Shown one piece after another: positions 7,440 to 15,676 of a stretch of 64,000 nt of DNA. The DNA is taken from the NCBI RefSeq assembly GCF_004103755.1, contig NZ_CP035283.1:2418001-2482000 (forward strand), read 5' to 3'. Both the position numbers and the translations under genes were made by a program. This DNA comes from Caproiciproducens sp. NJN-50. GTDB taxonomy: Bacteria > Bacillota > Clostridia > Oscillospirales > Acutalibacteraceae. A model generated the notes under the pieces. The model was not told the origin of the DNA, did not search any database, and worked only from the letters and a program-made list of their open reading frames with translations. The number at the start of each line of letters is the position of its first letter. The stretch's first letter is position 1.

Positions 7440-9158
7440 TCACCCCGCGGAAGAAGCGGATGACGACGCGGACGGATTCGGATTAGGCCCTTTGCTGACG
7501 ACAATGACCACCTTGGAACCATACGCCATCTGGCTGCCTTCCTTCGCATTCTGATACCCTATGACCAGACCGGAGGGCACCGAACCGCTGTACGCCTCCG
7601 CCTTCGTGGGAACGAATCCCGCAGAGGTCACATTCTCGGAAGCATCCGGCAAGGTTTCACCTGAAATTTCAGGCAGCGTGCGCACGGCCGCTCCCTCGCT
7701 GACAACCACCACAATCGCCGTTCCTTTTGCCATCTTTCCGTTTGCCGCCGGCTGCTGGGAAATAATGCATCCCTCCGGGACCGTATCGGAAAACTGCCTG
7801 GTCGAAAGAAGGATCTGATAGTCCGTTCCCTGACTGGAAGACACGTCCTCAACAAACTGATCGTAGTTCTGTCCCACCAGATTCGGAACCGTTATTTTGT
7901 TTTCGTCAGATGAATCCGCGAGCTGGTCTGCCGAAGACTTTTCCAGCAAAACCGCCGAAGAAGAATCGGAAGCATCCGTCGCGGCTCCCGCCGCCAGTCC
8001 GCGGTCGTCGGTCGGGGTGCGGCTGATCCAGAACATGCCGATCGCCGTAAACACGATCAGCATGACCGCGCAGGAGGCCAAAACCCAGACAAAGCCGGGC
8101 AGCTCGCGCTTTTTTTTCTCATCGGGACCCGCCCCGCCCGTTTCCATGCGGCCGGGCATCCGGCTGATCCGCCGGGTTTCTTCCAGCGCGGCCGTCACGG
8201 AAGAAGCAGCGGAAAGCTCCACCCTCAGGCGCTCAAACGTCGGCGTCCGGCGGTCCGGTGAAACCTGAAGCGCATTGGCCAGCGCCGTGACCAAATAGGG
8301 CGGCAAAGTGTGAAGCACGGCCGTGGGAATAAACAGCCGCGAATCACCCCGGCGCTTCAGCGCATCCGGCGGAAGGGTCCCGGTCAGGGTAAAAAACAGC
8401 GAGGCCGCAAAGCCGTAAACATCCGTCGCTTCATTCGGCTGATAATCCATGACGTACTGTTCGATTGCCGCGCATCCATCCGTCATGTCCGGCGGAAGAT
8501 CGGTATCCATTTGCCGGACCGAACCGATCGAAAAACCGCCGAGTTTCATCCGGCCGTCTTCCATAATAAACAAAGTATCGGGGGAAATCCCCAAGTGGCC
8601 CACGGAATGGGCGTGAAGGACGCTCAGCGCGGAAAGCACGGGCATAAACAGCTGCCTCGCAGCGTTCCAGCTGAGTCTTCCGCCGCTCCGTTCCACAAAA
8701 TAGCGGAGCGTAATGCTGTCGTTCCATTCGGACACCGTATAAGCCGTATGATTTTCTTCAAAGATATCATAAATCTGCACAATGGCGGAAAGCTCGCGCA
8801 TGTGGGCGATCTCTCTGGAATAACTTAAAAACCGGGCAAACGACTCGTTGAAAATGATTTCACTGCCGCCGACCACGCGCACATCCGTGCCGTTCGCAGC
8901 CCGTTCGCTGAGCGTCTGCGGAAAAAACTCGTGCAGCTCGATCGGAATATTCAGAACGGTGTCGTAGCCGATATAAATAATTCCCTCTCCATTGCTTTTT
9001 TTCGCAACGCCGACCAGATACCGTTTCTGCAGCATGGTTTTCAGAGGAAGGGCATGCGTCATCTGGGGCTCATCCCCAAGCCAGCCACAGCGGGGGCAAG
9101 CCGCTCCGCCTTCTTTTTCGGACATGCAGTTCATACACAGATTTGCCGGATCAGTCAT
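7440..9158 (-). CDS. Membrane PASTA-domain pseudokinase with zinc ribbon
   Basis: 572 residues. Order: zinc ribbon (C8, C11, C21, C24), a protein-kinase-like domain (about 35-320), one membrane helix (about 358-380), and two extracellular PASTA repeats (about 425-495 and 500-560). The kinase fold is recognisable, but key catalytic residues are gone. The VAIK lysine position reads 'IELHEFFP', the HRD loop reads 'HLGISPD' with no Asp at the catalytic position, and DFG reads 'GGF'. The glycine loop is also degenerate. Active relatives (PrkC/PknB) sense muropeptides through PASTA repeats. This protein probably senses cell-wall fragments or scaffolds without phosphorylating. No phosphatase partner is adjacent. 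Confidence 0.82.
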   Translation of the reverse strand: MTDPANLCMNCMSEKEGGAACPRCGWLGDEPQMTHALPLKTMLQKRYLVGVAKKSNGEGIIYIGYDTVLNIPIELHEFFPQTLSERAANGTDVRVVGGSEIIFNESFARFLSYSREIAHMRELSAIVQIYDIFEENHTAYTVSEWNDSITLRYFVERSGGRLSWNAARQLFMPVLSALSVLHAHSVGHLGISPDTLFIMEDGRMKLGGFSIGSVRQMDTDLPPDMTDGCAAIEQYVMDYQPNEATDVYGFAASLFFTLTGTLPPDALKRRGDSRLFIPTAVLHTLPPYLVTALANALQVSPDRRTPTFERLRVELSAASSVTAALEETRRISRMPGRMETGGAGPDEKKKRELPGFVWVLASCAVMLIVFTAIGMFWISRTPTDDRGLAAGAATDASDSSSAVLLEKSSADQLADSSDENKITVPNLVGQNYDQFVEDVSSSQGTDYQILLSTRQFSDTVPEGCIISQQPAANGKMAKGTAIVVVVSEGAAVRTLPEISGETLPDASENVTSAGFVPTKAEAYSGSVPSGLVIGYQNAKEGSQMAYGSKVVIVVSKGPNPNPSASSSASSAG

Positions 9159-9201
9159 ATTGCCGCCTCCGAACTGTTGTTAAGGCCGTTGCCGCACTTG
9201 T

Positions 9202-9948
9202 TTAGTTTTCTTCATCCTCATCCGAATTATCCCAATTGTGCCAAACATTCTGCACGTCGTCGTTGTCTTCCAGGGTATCGAGCAAACGCTGCATTTTAGC
9301 GGCCGCATCCGGATCCTCCATTGTTACGGTCGTGCTCGGCACCATTTCAACCTCCGCGGAAACAAATTCATATCCTTTTTTCTCAAGGTCGCTCAGAACG
9401 CCGCTGAAATCGTCCGGTTCCGTGTCGATCTCAAAAACGTCCTCATCGGATTGGAAATCGGAGGCGCCGGCTTCAAGCCCGTCTTCCATGACCTTGTCTT
9501 CGTCGAGCCCTTCTTTTTCGATCAGAATGACTCCCTTTCGCTCAAAAAGAAAGGAAACGCAGCCATTCTGCCCCAGGTTGCCGCCGAATTTGTCAAAGTA
9601 GTGCCGGATGTCGCCCGCCGTGCGGTTGCGGTTGTCCGTCAGGGTCTCCACAATCACGGCGATGCCGTTCGGACCATATCCTTCGTACTGGATGGTCTCG
9701 TACTTATTCTCGTCTCCGTCGCCCGCGGCCTTCTTGATGATCCTCTCGATGTTGTCGTTCGGAACATTGGCGGCTTTCGCCTTGGCGATGCAGTCCCTCA
9801 GACGGGAATTGGCATTGGGGTCCGGCCCGCCGCCCTGTTTGACCGCCACTGCGAGCTCACGGCCTATTTTTGTGAAAACTTTCGCTTTGGCCCCATCTGT
9901 TTTTTCTTTTTTTCGTTTAATATTATTCCATTTTGAATGGCCCGACAT
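9202..9948 (-). CDS. yebC: YebC/PmpR-family (TACO1-like) translation/transcription factor
   Basis: 248 residues with the signature start 'MSGHSKWNNIKRKK' and 'GRELAVAVKQGGGPDP', and 'EGYGPNGIAVIVETLTDN'. The family has long been annotated as DNA-binding regulators; several members act at ribosomes stalled on difficult (for example polyproline) motifs. Strong RBS GGAGGA upstream and its own promoter. The acidic Asp/Glu-rich tail is common in the family. Confidence 0.95.
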   Translation of the reverse strand: MSGHSKWNNIKRKKEKTDGAKAKVFTKIGRELAVAVKQGGGPDPNANSRLRDCIAKAKAANVPNDNIERIIKKAAGDGDENKYETIQYEGYGPNGIAVIVETLTDNRNRTAGDIRHYFDKFGGNLGQNGCVSFLFERKGVILIEKEGLDEDKVMEDGLEAGASDFQSDEDVFEIDTEPDDFSGVLSDLEKKGYEFVSAEVEMVPSTTVTMEDPDAAAKMQRLLDTLEDNDDVQNVWHNWDNSDEDEEN

Positions 9949-9986
9949 AAAAAAAGTCCTCCAAACTTCAATAGCGCTTGATTTTT

Positions 9987-10015
9987 ATCATAGCACAGTT
10001 TTTGCGGAATGGCAA
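9987..10015 (-). promoter_or_regulatory. Candidate yebC promoter
   Basis: On the minus strand TTGCCA (10015-10010), 17-nt spacer, TATGAT (9992-9987), 38 nt upstream of the yebC ATG. Confidence 0.65.
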
Positions 10016-10034
10016 GGGCGGCACCGGCGGCCGG

Positions 10035-11108
10035 TCAAATCAGGGTGCCGCTGTCACAGTAGGAACACAGCAGCATGTCTCCGACCTCCGTAAAAAGGCC
10101 CGGCAGGTAGCGTTCCGTCTGCGTGATGCACTTGGGATTGGAGCAGCGGTGCGGATGCGTGGGGTGCGGAATTTTCCTCTTCCGAGGCCGGTCCCGGCTT
10201 TGCAGGATGGTCAGGATCAGCGCCATTCTGGCGTAAACGCCATAGACGGTCTGTTCAAAATAAGAAGCGCGCGGGTCGCCGTCCACGTCCACGGAGATTT
10301 CATCCACGCGGGGCAGCGGATGCAGAATTTTCAGGTCCGGCTTTGCATTCCGGAGCTTCACGCTGTCCAGGACAAAGACGCCCTTTTGCCGTTCGTACTC
10401 CTCCCGGCTTGAAAAACGTTCCTGCTGAATGCGGGTCATATACAGCACGTCCAATTCCGGCAGGGCCTGCTCCAGGCTTTCCGCGGCAGAACAGGTGCAG
10501 CCCGCGGCGTCGATCACGTCCAGAACGTATTTCGGCAGAGCGAGCTCCGGGGTGGAAATCAACACAAAGGAGGAGCCTGGAAAGCGGGTCATCGTCCGAA
10601 TCAGCGAATGGACGGTTCTGCCGTATTTCAGATCTCCGCACAATCCGATTCTCAGGTGGTCCAGCCTTCCCTTTTCATTGGAAAGGGTGACAAGGTCCGT
10701 CAAAGTCTGCGTCGGATGAAGATGCCCCCCGTCCCCCGCATTGATAATGGGGGATTTGGAATACAGCGACGCGGCCGCCGCCGCCCCCTCGCACGGATTC
10801 CGCATGACGACGATATCCGCGTATCCGCTGACGACCGTGATCGTGTCCTTCAGGCTCTCCCCCTTGGAAACCGACGTGTTTTCCGGATTGTCAAAGCCGA
10901 TCACTTCGCCTCCCAGGCGGTACATGGCGGTCTGAAACGACATCTTGGTGCGCGTGGACGGTTCATAGAACAGCGTCGCCATGATTTTCCCGCGGCAGGA
11001 TTCCCGATAGGCCCACGGATTTTTGCGCATACTATCGGCAAGAGCAACCAGCTCCCTGATCTCTCCCACCGAGAGCTGGTCCAGGTCTATCATATCGTAA
11101 AGCTGCAT
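10035..11108 (-). CDS. pyrB: Aspartate carbamoyltransferase with C-terminal PyrI-like zinc domain
   Basis: 357 residues from ATG 11108 (GGGGTGAAAGGG just upstream). Catalyses carbamoyl phosphate + L-aspartate to N-carbamoyl aspartate in pyrimidine synthesis. Seen: carbamoyl-phosphate motif 'STRTKMSFQ', 'HPTQTLTDL' and 'HPLPRVDEI'. After the usual end of PyrB (about residue 305) there is a 45-residue extension with C-x4-C ... C-x2-C ('CSNPKC', 'CSYC'). The pattern and spacing match the zinc domain of the regulatory subunit PyrI. The allosteric nucleotide-binding domain of PyrI is absent. In E. coli that zinc domain holds catalytic and regulatory chains together, so here it may stabilise trimers or bind a partner. 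No other pyr gene is adjacent. Confidence 0.92.
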   Translation of the reverse strand: MQLYDMIDLDQLSVGEIRELVALADSMRKNPWAYRESCRGKIMATLFYEPSTRTKMSFQTAMYRLGGEVIGFDNPENTSVSKGESLKDTITVVSGYADIVVMRNPCEGAAAAASLYSKSPIINAGDGGHLHPTQTLTDLVTLSNEKGRLDHLRIGLCGDLKYGRTVHSLIRTMTRFPGSSFVLISTPELALPKYVLDVIDAAGCTCSAAESLEQALPELDVLYMTRIQQERFSSREEYERQKGVFVLDSVKLRNAKPDLKILHPLPRVDEISVDVDGDPRASYFEQTVYGVYARMALILTILQSRDRPRKRKIPHPTHPHRCSNPKCITQTERYLPGLFTEVGDMLLCSYCDSGTLI

Positions 11109-11203
11109 CCCTTTCACCCCGAGCTTTCTATATATATTGAGTAATATTTTAACATCGCTCCGGCAAAAGCACAAGACGGCTTTGTAATTTTAAAGGGAAT
11201 CTA

Positions 11204-11233
11204 TTGACAGATTTGCTATGATTGCATTAGAAT
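11204..11233 (+). promoter_or_regulatory. Promoter of the dehydratase-activator operon
   Basis: TTGACA (11204-11209), 18-nt spacer, TAGAAT (11228-11233), 45 nt before the start codon at 11279. Confidence 0.7.
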
Positions 11234-11278
11234 GAGTTGTTAACACAGAAACGACTGGAGAAATGGCAGGGCGTTGCA

Positions 11279-14176
11279 ATGAAAATCGGACTCGACGTTG
11301 GTTCCACCACTATAAAATGTATTGTTATGGATGAATCCGGCAAGATCTTGTATCGTTCCTATCAACGGCATTATTCCAAGATCACGGAAAAAATGACGGA
11401 GCTTCTGGAAAAAGTCCGCCGTGAATTCAACCTGGACGAAACAGCGATGCTGACTGTTTCCGGTTCTGCCGGAATGGGAATCTCCCAGACGTGCGGTCTT
11501 CCGTTCGTCCAGGAAGTCTACGCGACCCGCATCGCGGTCGGCCGGCTGATTCCCGACGCCGACGTGATTATTGAGCTCGGCGGCGAGGACGCCAAGATCC
11601 TGTTCCTTTCCGGCGGGCTGGAGGTCCGCATGAACGGCTCCTGCGCGGGCGGGACGGGGGCCTTCATCGATCAGATGGCTACCCTCCTGAACCTGTCGCT
11701 GGAGGAGATGGACCGGCTCGCCTCTCAATATGAAAAAATCTATACGATCGCATCGCGCTGCGGGGTCTTTGCCAAATCGGATGTCCAGCCCCTGCTGAAC
11801 CAGGGCGCCCGAACGACGGATATTTCCGCCAGCATCTTCGCCGCCGTGGCAAACCAGACCATCGCCGGGCTGGCCCAGGGCCGCCCGATCCGCGGCAAGG
11901 TGGTCTATCTCGGCGGGCCGCTGACGTTCCTGCCGCAGCTGCGGGGCAGTTTCGACCGCGCTCTGAAAGTGACCGGCGTCTGCCCGGAGGATTCCCTTTA
12001 TTACGTCGCCATCGGCGCGGCATACTGCGGCGCGGTCGAGACAAACCTCGGGGAAGCGCTGGATCGGATCCGCAAATACGGCTCCACGGGAAGCTTTCTC
12101 TCCATTCCCCCTCTGTTCCGGAATGAAGAGGAGTACGAGGCGTTCCGCGAACGGCACGCACAGTGCAGGGCTCCGCGGGGAGACATCGCGTCCTACCGCG
12201 GCGATGTCTGGCTCGGCGTCGACGCGGGTTCGACCACGGTCAAAGCCGTGCTGCTAGGCAAAGACGGAGAAATCCTCGATTCCGTCTATCAGAACAATTC
12301 CGGCAATCCCGTCCCGATCATCCGGGATTACCTGCTCGGCGTCTATCAGAACCATCCGGATCTCCGCATCGCGGGAAGCGCCGTGACGGGCTATGGGGAA
12401 GAACTGCTGAAAAACGCTTTCGGCATCGACTACGGGATCGTTGAAACGGTCGCCCACTTCACCGCCGCAAAGCACTTCCGCCCGAACGTGGATTTCGTCA
12501 TCGACATCGGCGGGCAGGACATGAAATGCTTCAAGATCCGGGGCGGCGCGGTGGACAATATTTTCCTGAACGAAGCCTGCTCCTCCGGGTGCGGCTCCTT
12601 TTTGCAGACGTTCGCCAGCACGCTCGGCTATGAGATACCGGAATTCGCAAAGCTCGGCCTGTTCGCGGAGCATCCCGTGGACCTCGGTTCCCGCTGCACC
12701 GTCTTTATGAACTCCCAGGTCAAGCAGGCACAGAAGGACGGAGCGACGACGGAGGACATCTCCGCGGGCCTTTCGGTCAGCGTGGTGAAAAACGCGATCT
12801 ACAAGGTGATCCGCGTCGCGAGCGCCGAAGAGCTCGGCCGGAACATCGTGGTGCAGGGGGGCACGTTCCTGAACGACGCCGTGCTTCGCGTCTTTGAAAA
12901 GGAGCTCGGCGTGGAGGTCACCCGCCCGGACATCTCCGGCCTGATGGGCGCTTACGGCGCGGCGCTCTACGCTATGGGCAAGCCGAAAAGCGAAAGCTCG
13001 CTGATCGGCCTTGAGGAACTTCAGGATTTCAAGCATGAGGTGAAAGTGACCAACTGCGGACTGTGCAGCAACCACTGCCGCCTGACCATCAATATCTTCG
13101 GCGGAAACCGGCGCTTTATCGGAGGCAACCGCTGCGAAAAGCCGGTCACCAAAAAAAATGCGAAGAGCGAGCTCAATATGGTGGCATTCAAGATGGATCT
13201 TCTGTCCGCTTACCGTGCGTCGGAGCCGGGACCGCGGGGAAAGATCGGGATTCCGATGGGCCTGAACCTGTACGAACTGCTCCCGTTCTGGCATCGCTTC
13301 TTCACCTCCCTCGGATTTGAAGTCGTCCTCTCCCCCCTTTCGGACCGCGAGCTGTACCTGAACGGACAGAGCACCATTCCGTCCGACACGGTCTGTTTTC
13401 CCGCAAAGCTGATGCACGGGCATGTGCAGGCTTTGATCGACGCAGGGGTCCGGAACATCTTCTACCCCTGTATGTCGTACAATTTCGACGAGGGAATCTC
13501 CGACAACCATTACAACTGTCCGGTCGTCGCCTACTATCCCGAGGTGATCGCGGCCAACATGGGCAGTCTTTCCGATTATAATTTCATCCACGACTATGTG
13601 GGGATCCACCGCAAACACGACTTTCCGATCAAGATGCACGGAGTTCTTCAGAAAAGCTTTCCGGACATCACCGTCCGCGAAGTCAAACAGGCTGCAAAAG
13701 CGGCTTACGGGGAATATGACCGCTATATGGAGCAAGTCCGCCGGAAGGGCGACGAAATGATTCTTGAGGCCGAGCGCGAGCACCTGCCGATCATCGTCCT
13801 GAGCGGCAGACCGTATCATCTCGACCCGGAGATCAACCACGGAATCGACAAGCTCATCGTCAGCCTCGGTGCCGCCGTGATTACGGAAGACGTCGTCAGC
13901 CCCAGAGCCGGAAAAATTCACACGGACGTCCTGAACCAGTGGACTTACCACGCCCGGCTGTACGCCGCGGCCAAATACGTCTGCACAAGGCCCGACATGA
14001 ACCTGGTGCAGCTCGTGTCCTTCGGCTGCGGAGTCGACGCGATCACGACCGACGAGGTCCGCAGGATCCTGGAAGAGGGCGGCAAAATCTACACCCAGAT
14101 CAAAATCGATGAAATCACAAACCTTGGCGCGGTGAAGATCAGGCTGCGCAGCCTGTTTGCCGCCCTGGAGGCGTAG
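11279..14176 (+). CDS. 2-hydroxyacyl-CoA dehydratase activator-like ATPase, two BcrAD/BadFG domains plus DUF2229
   Basis: 965 residues from ATG 11279. Two tandem ASKHA-fold activase domains are visible. The first begins 'GLDVGSTTIK' and has 'GGEDAKIL' and the cluster-ligand motif 'NGSCAGGTG'; the second begins 'GVDAGSTTVK' and has 'IGGQDMKCFK' and 'NEACSSGCG'. In the archetype HgdC/CompA a [4Fe-4S] cluster bridges a dimer and ATP hydrolysis drives one electron into the dehydratase. The C-terminal third (from about residue 590) is a DUF2229-like domain with 'CGLCSNHCRL' and further Cys. Many Firmicutes carry this and the next gene as one polypeptide of roughly 1400 residues; here they are separate. 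Substrate unknown. Confidence 0.85.
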   Translation: MKIGLDVGSTTIKCIVMDESGKILYRSYQRHYSKITEKMTELLEKVRREFNLDETAMLTVSGSAGMGISQTCGLPFVQEVYATRIAVGRLIPDADVIIELGGEDAKILFLSGGLEVRMNGSCAGGTGAFIDQMATLLNLSLEEMDRLASQYEKIYTIASRCGVFAKSDVQPLLNQGARTTDISASIFAAVANQTIAGLAQGRPIRGKVVYLGGPLTFLPQLRGSFDRALKVTGVCPEDSLYYVAIGAAYCGAVETNLGEALDRIRKYGSTGSFLSIPPLFRNEEEYEAFRERHAQCRAPRGDIASYRGDVWLGVDAGSTTVKAVLLGKDGEILDSVYQNNSGNPVPIIRDYLLGVYQNHPDLRIAGSAVTGYGEELLKNAFGIDYGIVETVAHFTAAKHFRPNVDFVIDIGGQDMKCFKIRGGAVDNIFLNEACSSGCGSFLQTFASTLGYEIPEFAKLGLFAEHPVDLGSRCTVFMNSQVKQAQKDGATTEDISAGLSVSVVKNAIYKVIRVASAEELGRNIVVQGGTFLNDAVLRVFEKELGVEVTRPDISGLMGAYGAALYAMGKPKSESSLIGLEELQDFKHEVKVTNCGLCSNHCRLTINIFGGNRRFIGGNRCEKPVTKKNAKSELNMVAFKMDLLSAYRASEPGPRGKIGIPMGLNLYELLPFWHRFFTSLGFEVVLSPLSDRELYLNGQSTIPSDTVCFPAKLMHGHVQALIDAGVRNIFYPCMSYNFDEGISDNHYNCPVVAYYPEVIAANMGSLSDYNFIHDYVGIHRKHDFPIKMHGVLQKSFPDITVREVKQAAKAAYGEYDRYMEQVRRKGDEMILEAEREHLPIIVLSGRPYHLDPEINHGIDKLIVSLGAAVITEDVVSPRAGKIHTDVLNQWTYHARLYAAAKYVCTRPDMNLVQLVSFGCGVDAITTDEVRRILEEGGKIYTQIKIDEITNLGAVKIRLRSLFAALEA

Positions 14177-14190
14177 GAGGTGCGGCAAGC

Positions 14191-15474
14191 ATGGCAAAGT
14201 TGAAATACAATAAAAAGGGGCGCCTTCTGTTTACGAAGGAAATGAAAAAGGAATACACGATTCTCGCTCCGATGATGGCGCCGATCCATTTCCGCCTGAT
14301 CGTCAACGTGATGAACAACTGCGGCTACCATTTCGAGTTGCTGGACACCACCGGGCCGAATATCGTGCAGGAGGGACTGAAGTATGTCCACAACGACACC
14401 TGCTACCCCGCTCTGCTGGTGATCGGGCAGTTTATCGACGCGCTGCACTCCGGAAAATACGACCTGAACAAAACCGCGCTGGTCATCACCCAGACCGGGG
14501 GCGGGTGCCGCGCTTCCAATTATATCCACCTGCTGCGCAAGGCTCTGAAAAAGGCCGGCCTCACACAGATTCCCGTCATCTCGATGAACCTGTCGTTTCT
14601 GGAGCACAACCCGGGATTTCAGATCACCCTTTCCATGATCCGCAAATTCGTCGCCGGCATCGTTTACGGCGACGCGCTCATGCTGCTGCACAACCAGACG
14701 GAAGCCTATGAGGCCAACAAGGGGGAAAGCGGACAAAAAGTCGAGAAATGGATTGCGGAGCTTTCCGATCAGTTCAATCACGGCCACGGCCTTTCGCTCC
14801 GGGAGCAGACGGAGAATCTGAACCGTATCGTTCACGATTTCGCCGCTGTTCCGATTCAAAACGTGCCCAGGGTCAAGGTCGGAATCGTCGGTGAAATTTA
14901 CGTCAAATACGCCGCGCTGGGGAACAATAACCTGGAGGATTTCCTCAAGGAACAGGGATGCGAAATCAATGTGCCCGGCCTGATGGGCTTCGCCCTGTTC
15001 AAGGTCGATAACCGGCTGGACGACATCCGCCTCTACGGCGGAAACCCGGTCAAACATTTCGTTGTCAAAAAGTTGATGAACTATCTTCTGAAAATGCAGG
15101 ACATTCTGATCGAAGCGGTCAAAACAGAGCCGCGGTATCTCGCCCCCACTCCATATGCCCACACAAAGAGCCTGGTCAAGGGCGTGATCGGCTACGGCGA
15201 CAAGATGGGAGAGGGCTGGCTCCTGACGGCGGAAATGATGGAGCTGACCGAACAGGGATACGGGAATATCGTCTGCGCGCAGCCGTTCGGCTGCCTGCCG
15301 AATCATATTTGCGGCAAGGGAATGATCCACAAGATCAGGGCGGTTGACGAACGCTCCAACATCGTTCCGATCGACTACGATCCAAGCGCCACCAGGGTCA
15401 ACCAGGAAAACAGAATCAAACTGATGCTGGCGGTGGCAAAAGAAAAACTTGCGCAGCAAGAAAAGGAGCGGTAA
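14191..15474 (+). CDS. 2-hydroxyacyl-CoA dehydratase-like (HgdB-type) subunit
   Basis: 427 residues, 14 nt after the activator gene, with its own TAGGAGGTG ribosome site. It corresponds to the C-terminal part of the large fused activase/dehydratase proteins. Cys-containing motifs 'HNDTCYPALL', 'TQTGGGCRASNY' and 'AQPFGCLPNHICGKG' are candidates for Fe-S ligands, as in the dehydratase HgdAB/FldBC family. In those enzymes a ketyl-radical mechanism removes water from 2-hydroxyacyl-CoA. No CoA-transferase or acyl-CoA gene is adjacent, so the reaction of this orphan pair is not known. Confidence 0.8.
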   Translation: MAKLKYNKKGRLLFTKEMKKEYTILAPMMAPIHFRLIVNVMNNCGYHFELLDTTGPNIVQEGLKYVHNDTCYPALLVIGQFIDALHSGKYDLNKTALVITQTGGGCRASNYIHLLRKALKKAGLTQIPVISMNLSFLEHNPGFQITLSMIRKFVAGIVYGDALMLLHNQTEAYEANKGESGQKVEKWIAELSDQFNHGHGLSLREQTENLNRIVHDFAAVPIQNVPRVKVGIVGEIYVKYAALGNNNLEDFLKEQGCEINVPGLMGFALFKVDNRLDDIRLYGGNPVKHFVVKKLMNYLLKMQDILIEAVKTEPRYLAPTPYAHTKSLVKGVIGYGDKMGEGWLLTAEMMELTEQGYGNIVCAQPFGCLPNHICGKGMIHKIRAVDERSNIVPIDYDPSATRVNQENRIKLMLAVAKEKLAQQEKER

Positions 15475-15540
15475 TGTTTTCTAAAAATAAATTGAATATT
15501 TGTTGCTATTCCCGGAATTGCCTTCCGCGGATAAAATTGG

Positions 15541-15569
15541 TTGCATAGAATCCTCCATCGACATATACT
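15541..15569 (+). promoter_or_regulatory. Promoter of riboswitch-diguanylate cyclase unit
   Basis: TTGCAT (15541-15546), 17-nt spacer, TATACT (15564-15569). Predicted transcription start about 15576, just upstream of the riboswitch core. Confidence 0.65.
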
Positions 15570-15596
15570 TTATATATTGACTGTGGTTCCCGTCAA

Positions 15597-15665
15597 TAAG
15601 TAAAACGGCAAACCCGCCGAAAGGCCGGGATGCCAAGCCATGGGGCCGGACGTGGGACAGATTGG
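15597..15665 (+). ncRNA. c-di-GMP-I (GEMM) riboswitch
   Basis: Core elements of the GEMM-I aptamer are present in order: GGCAAACC (15607-15614), a short stem capped by a GAAA tetraloop (15619-15622), then GGGATGCCAAGCC (15627-15639), compared with the usual GGGACGCAAAGCC, and GGGGCC. The second stem toward 15665 is shorter and less canonical than usual. The ribosome site GGAGGAG (15664-15670) lies at the 3' edge, so ligand binding could control initiation. The downstream gene makes c-di-GMP, the expected ligand. Confidence 0.72.
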
Positions 15666-15676
15666 AGGAGTTCTCC

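Noticed and set aside
12254..14197. 647-codon open frame antisense to the dehydratase activator
   Set aside because: Exactly shadows a well-supported gene. The frame stays open because of GC-rich codon bias; its His/Asp/Val-rich translation shows no domain.
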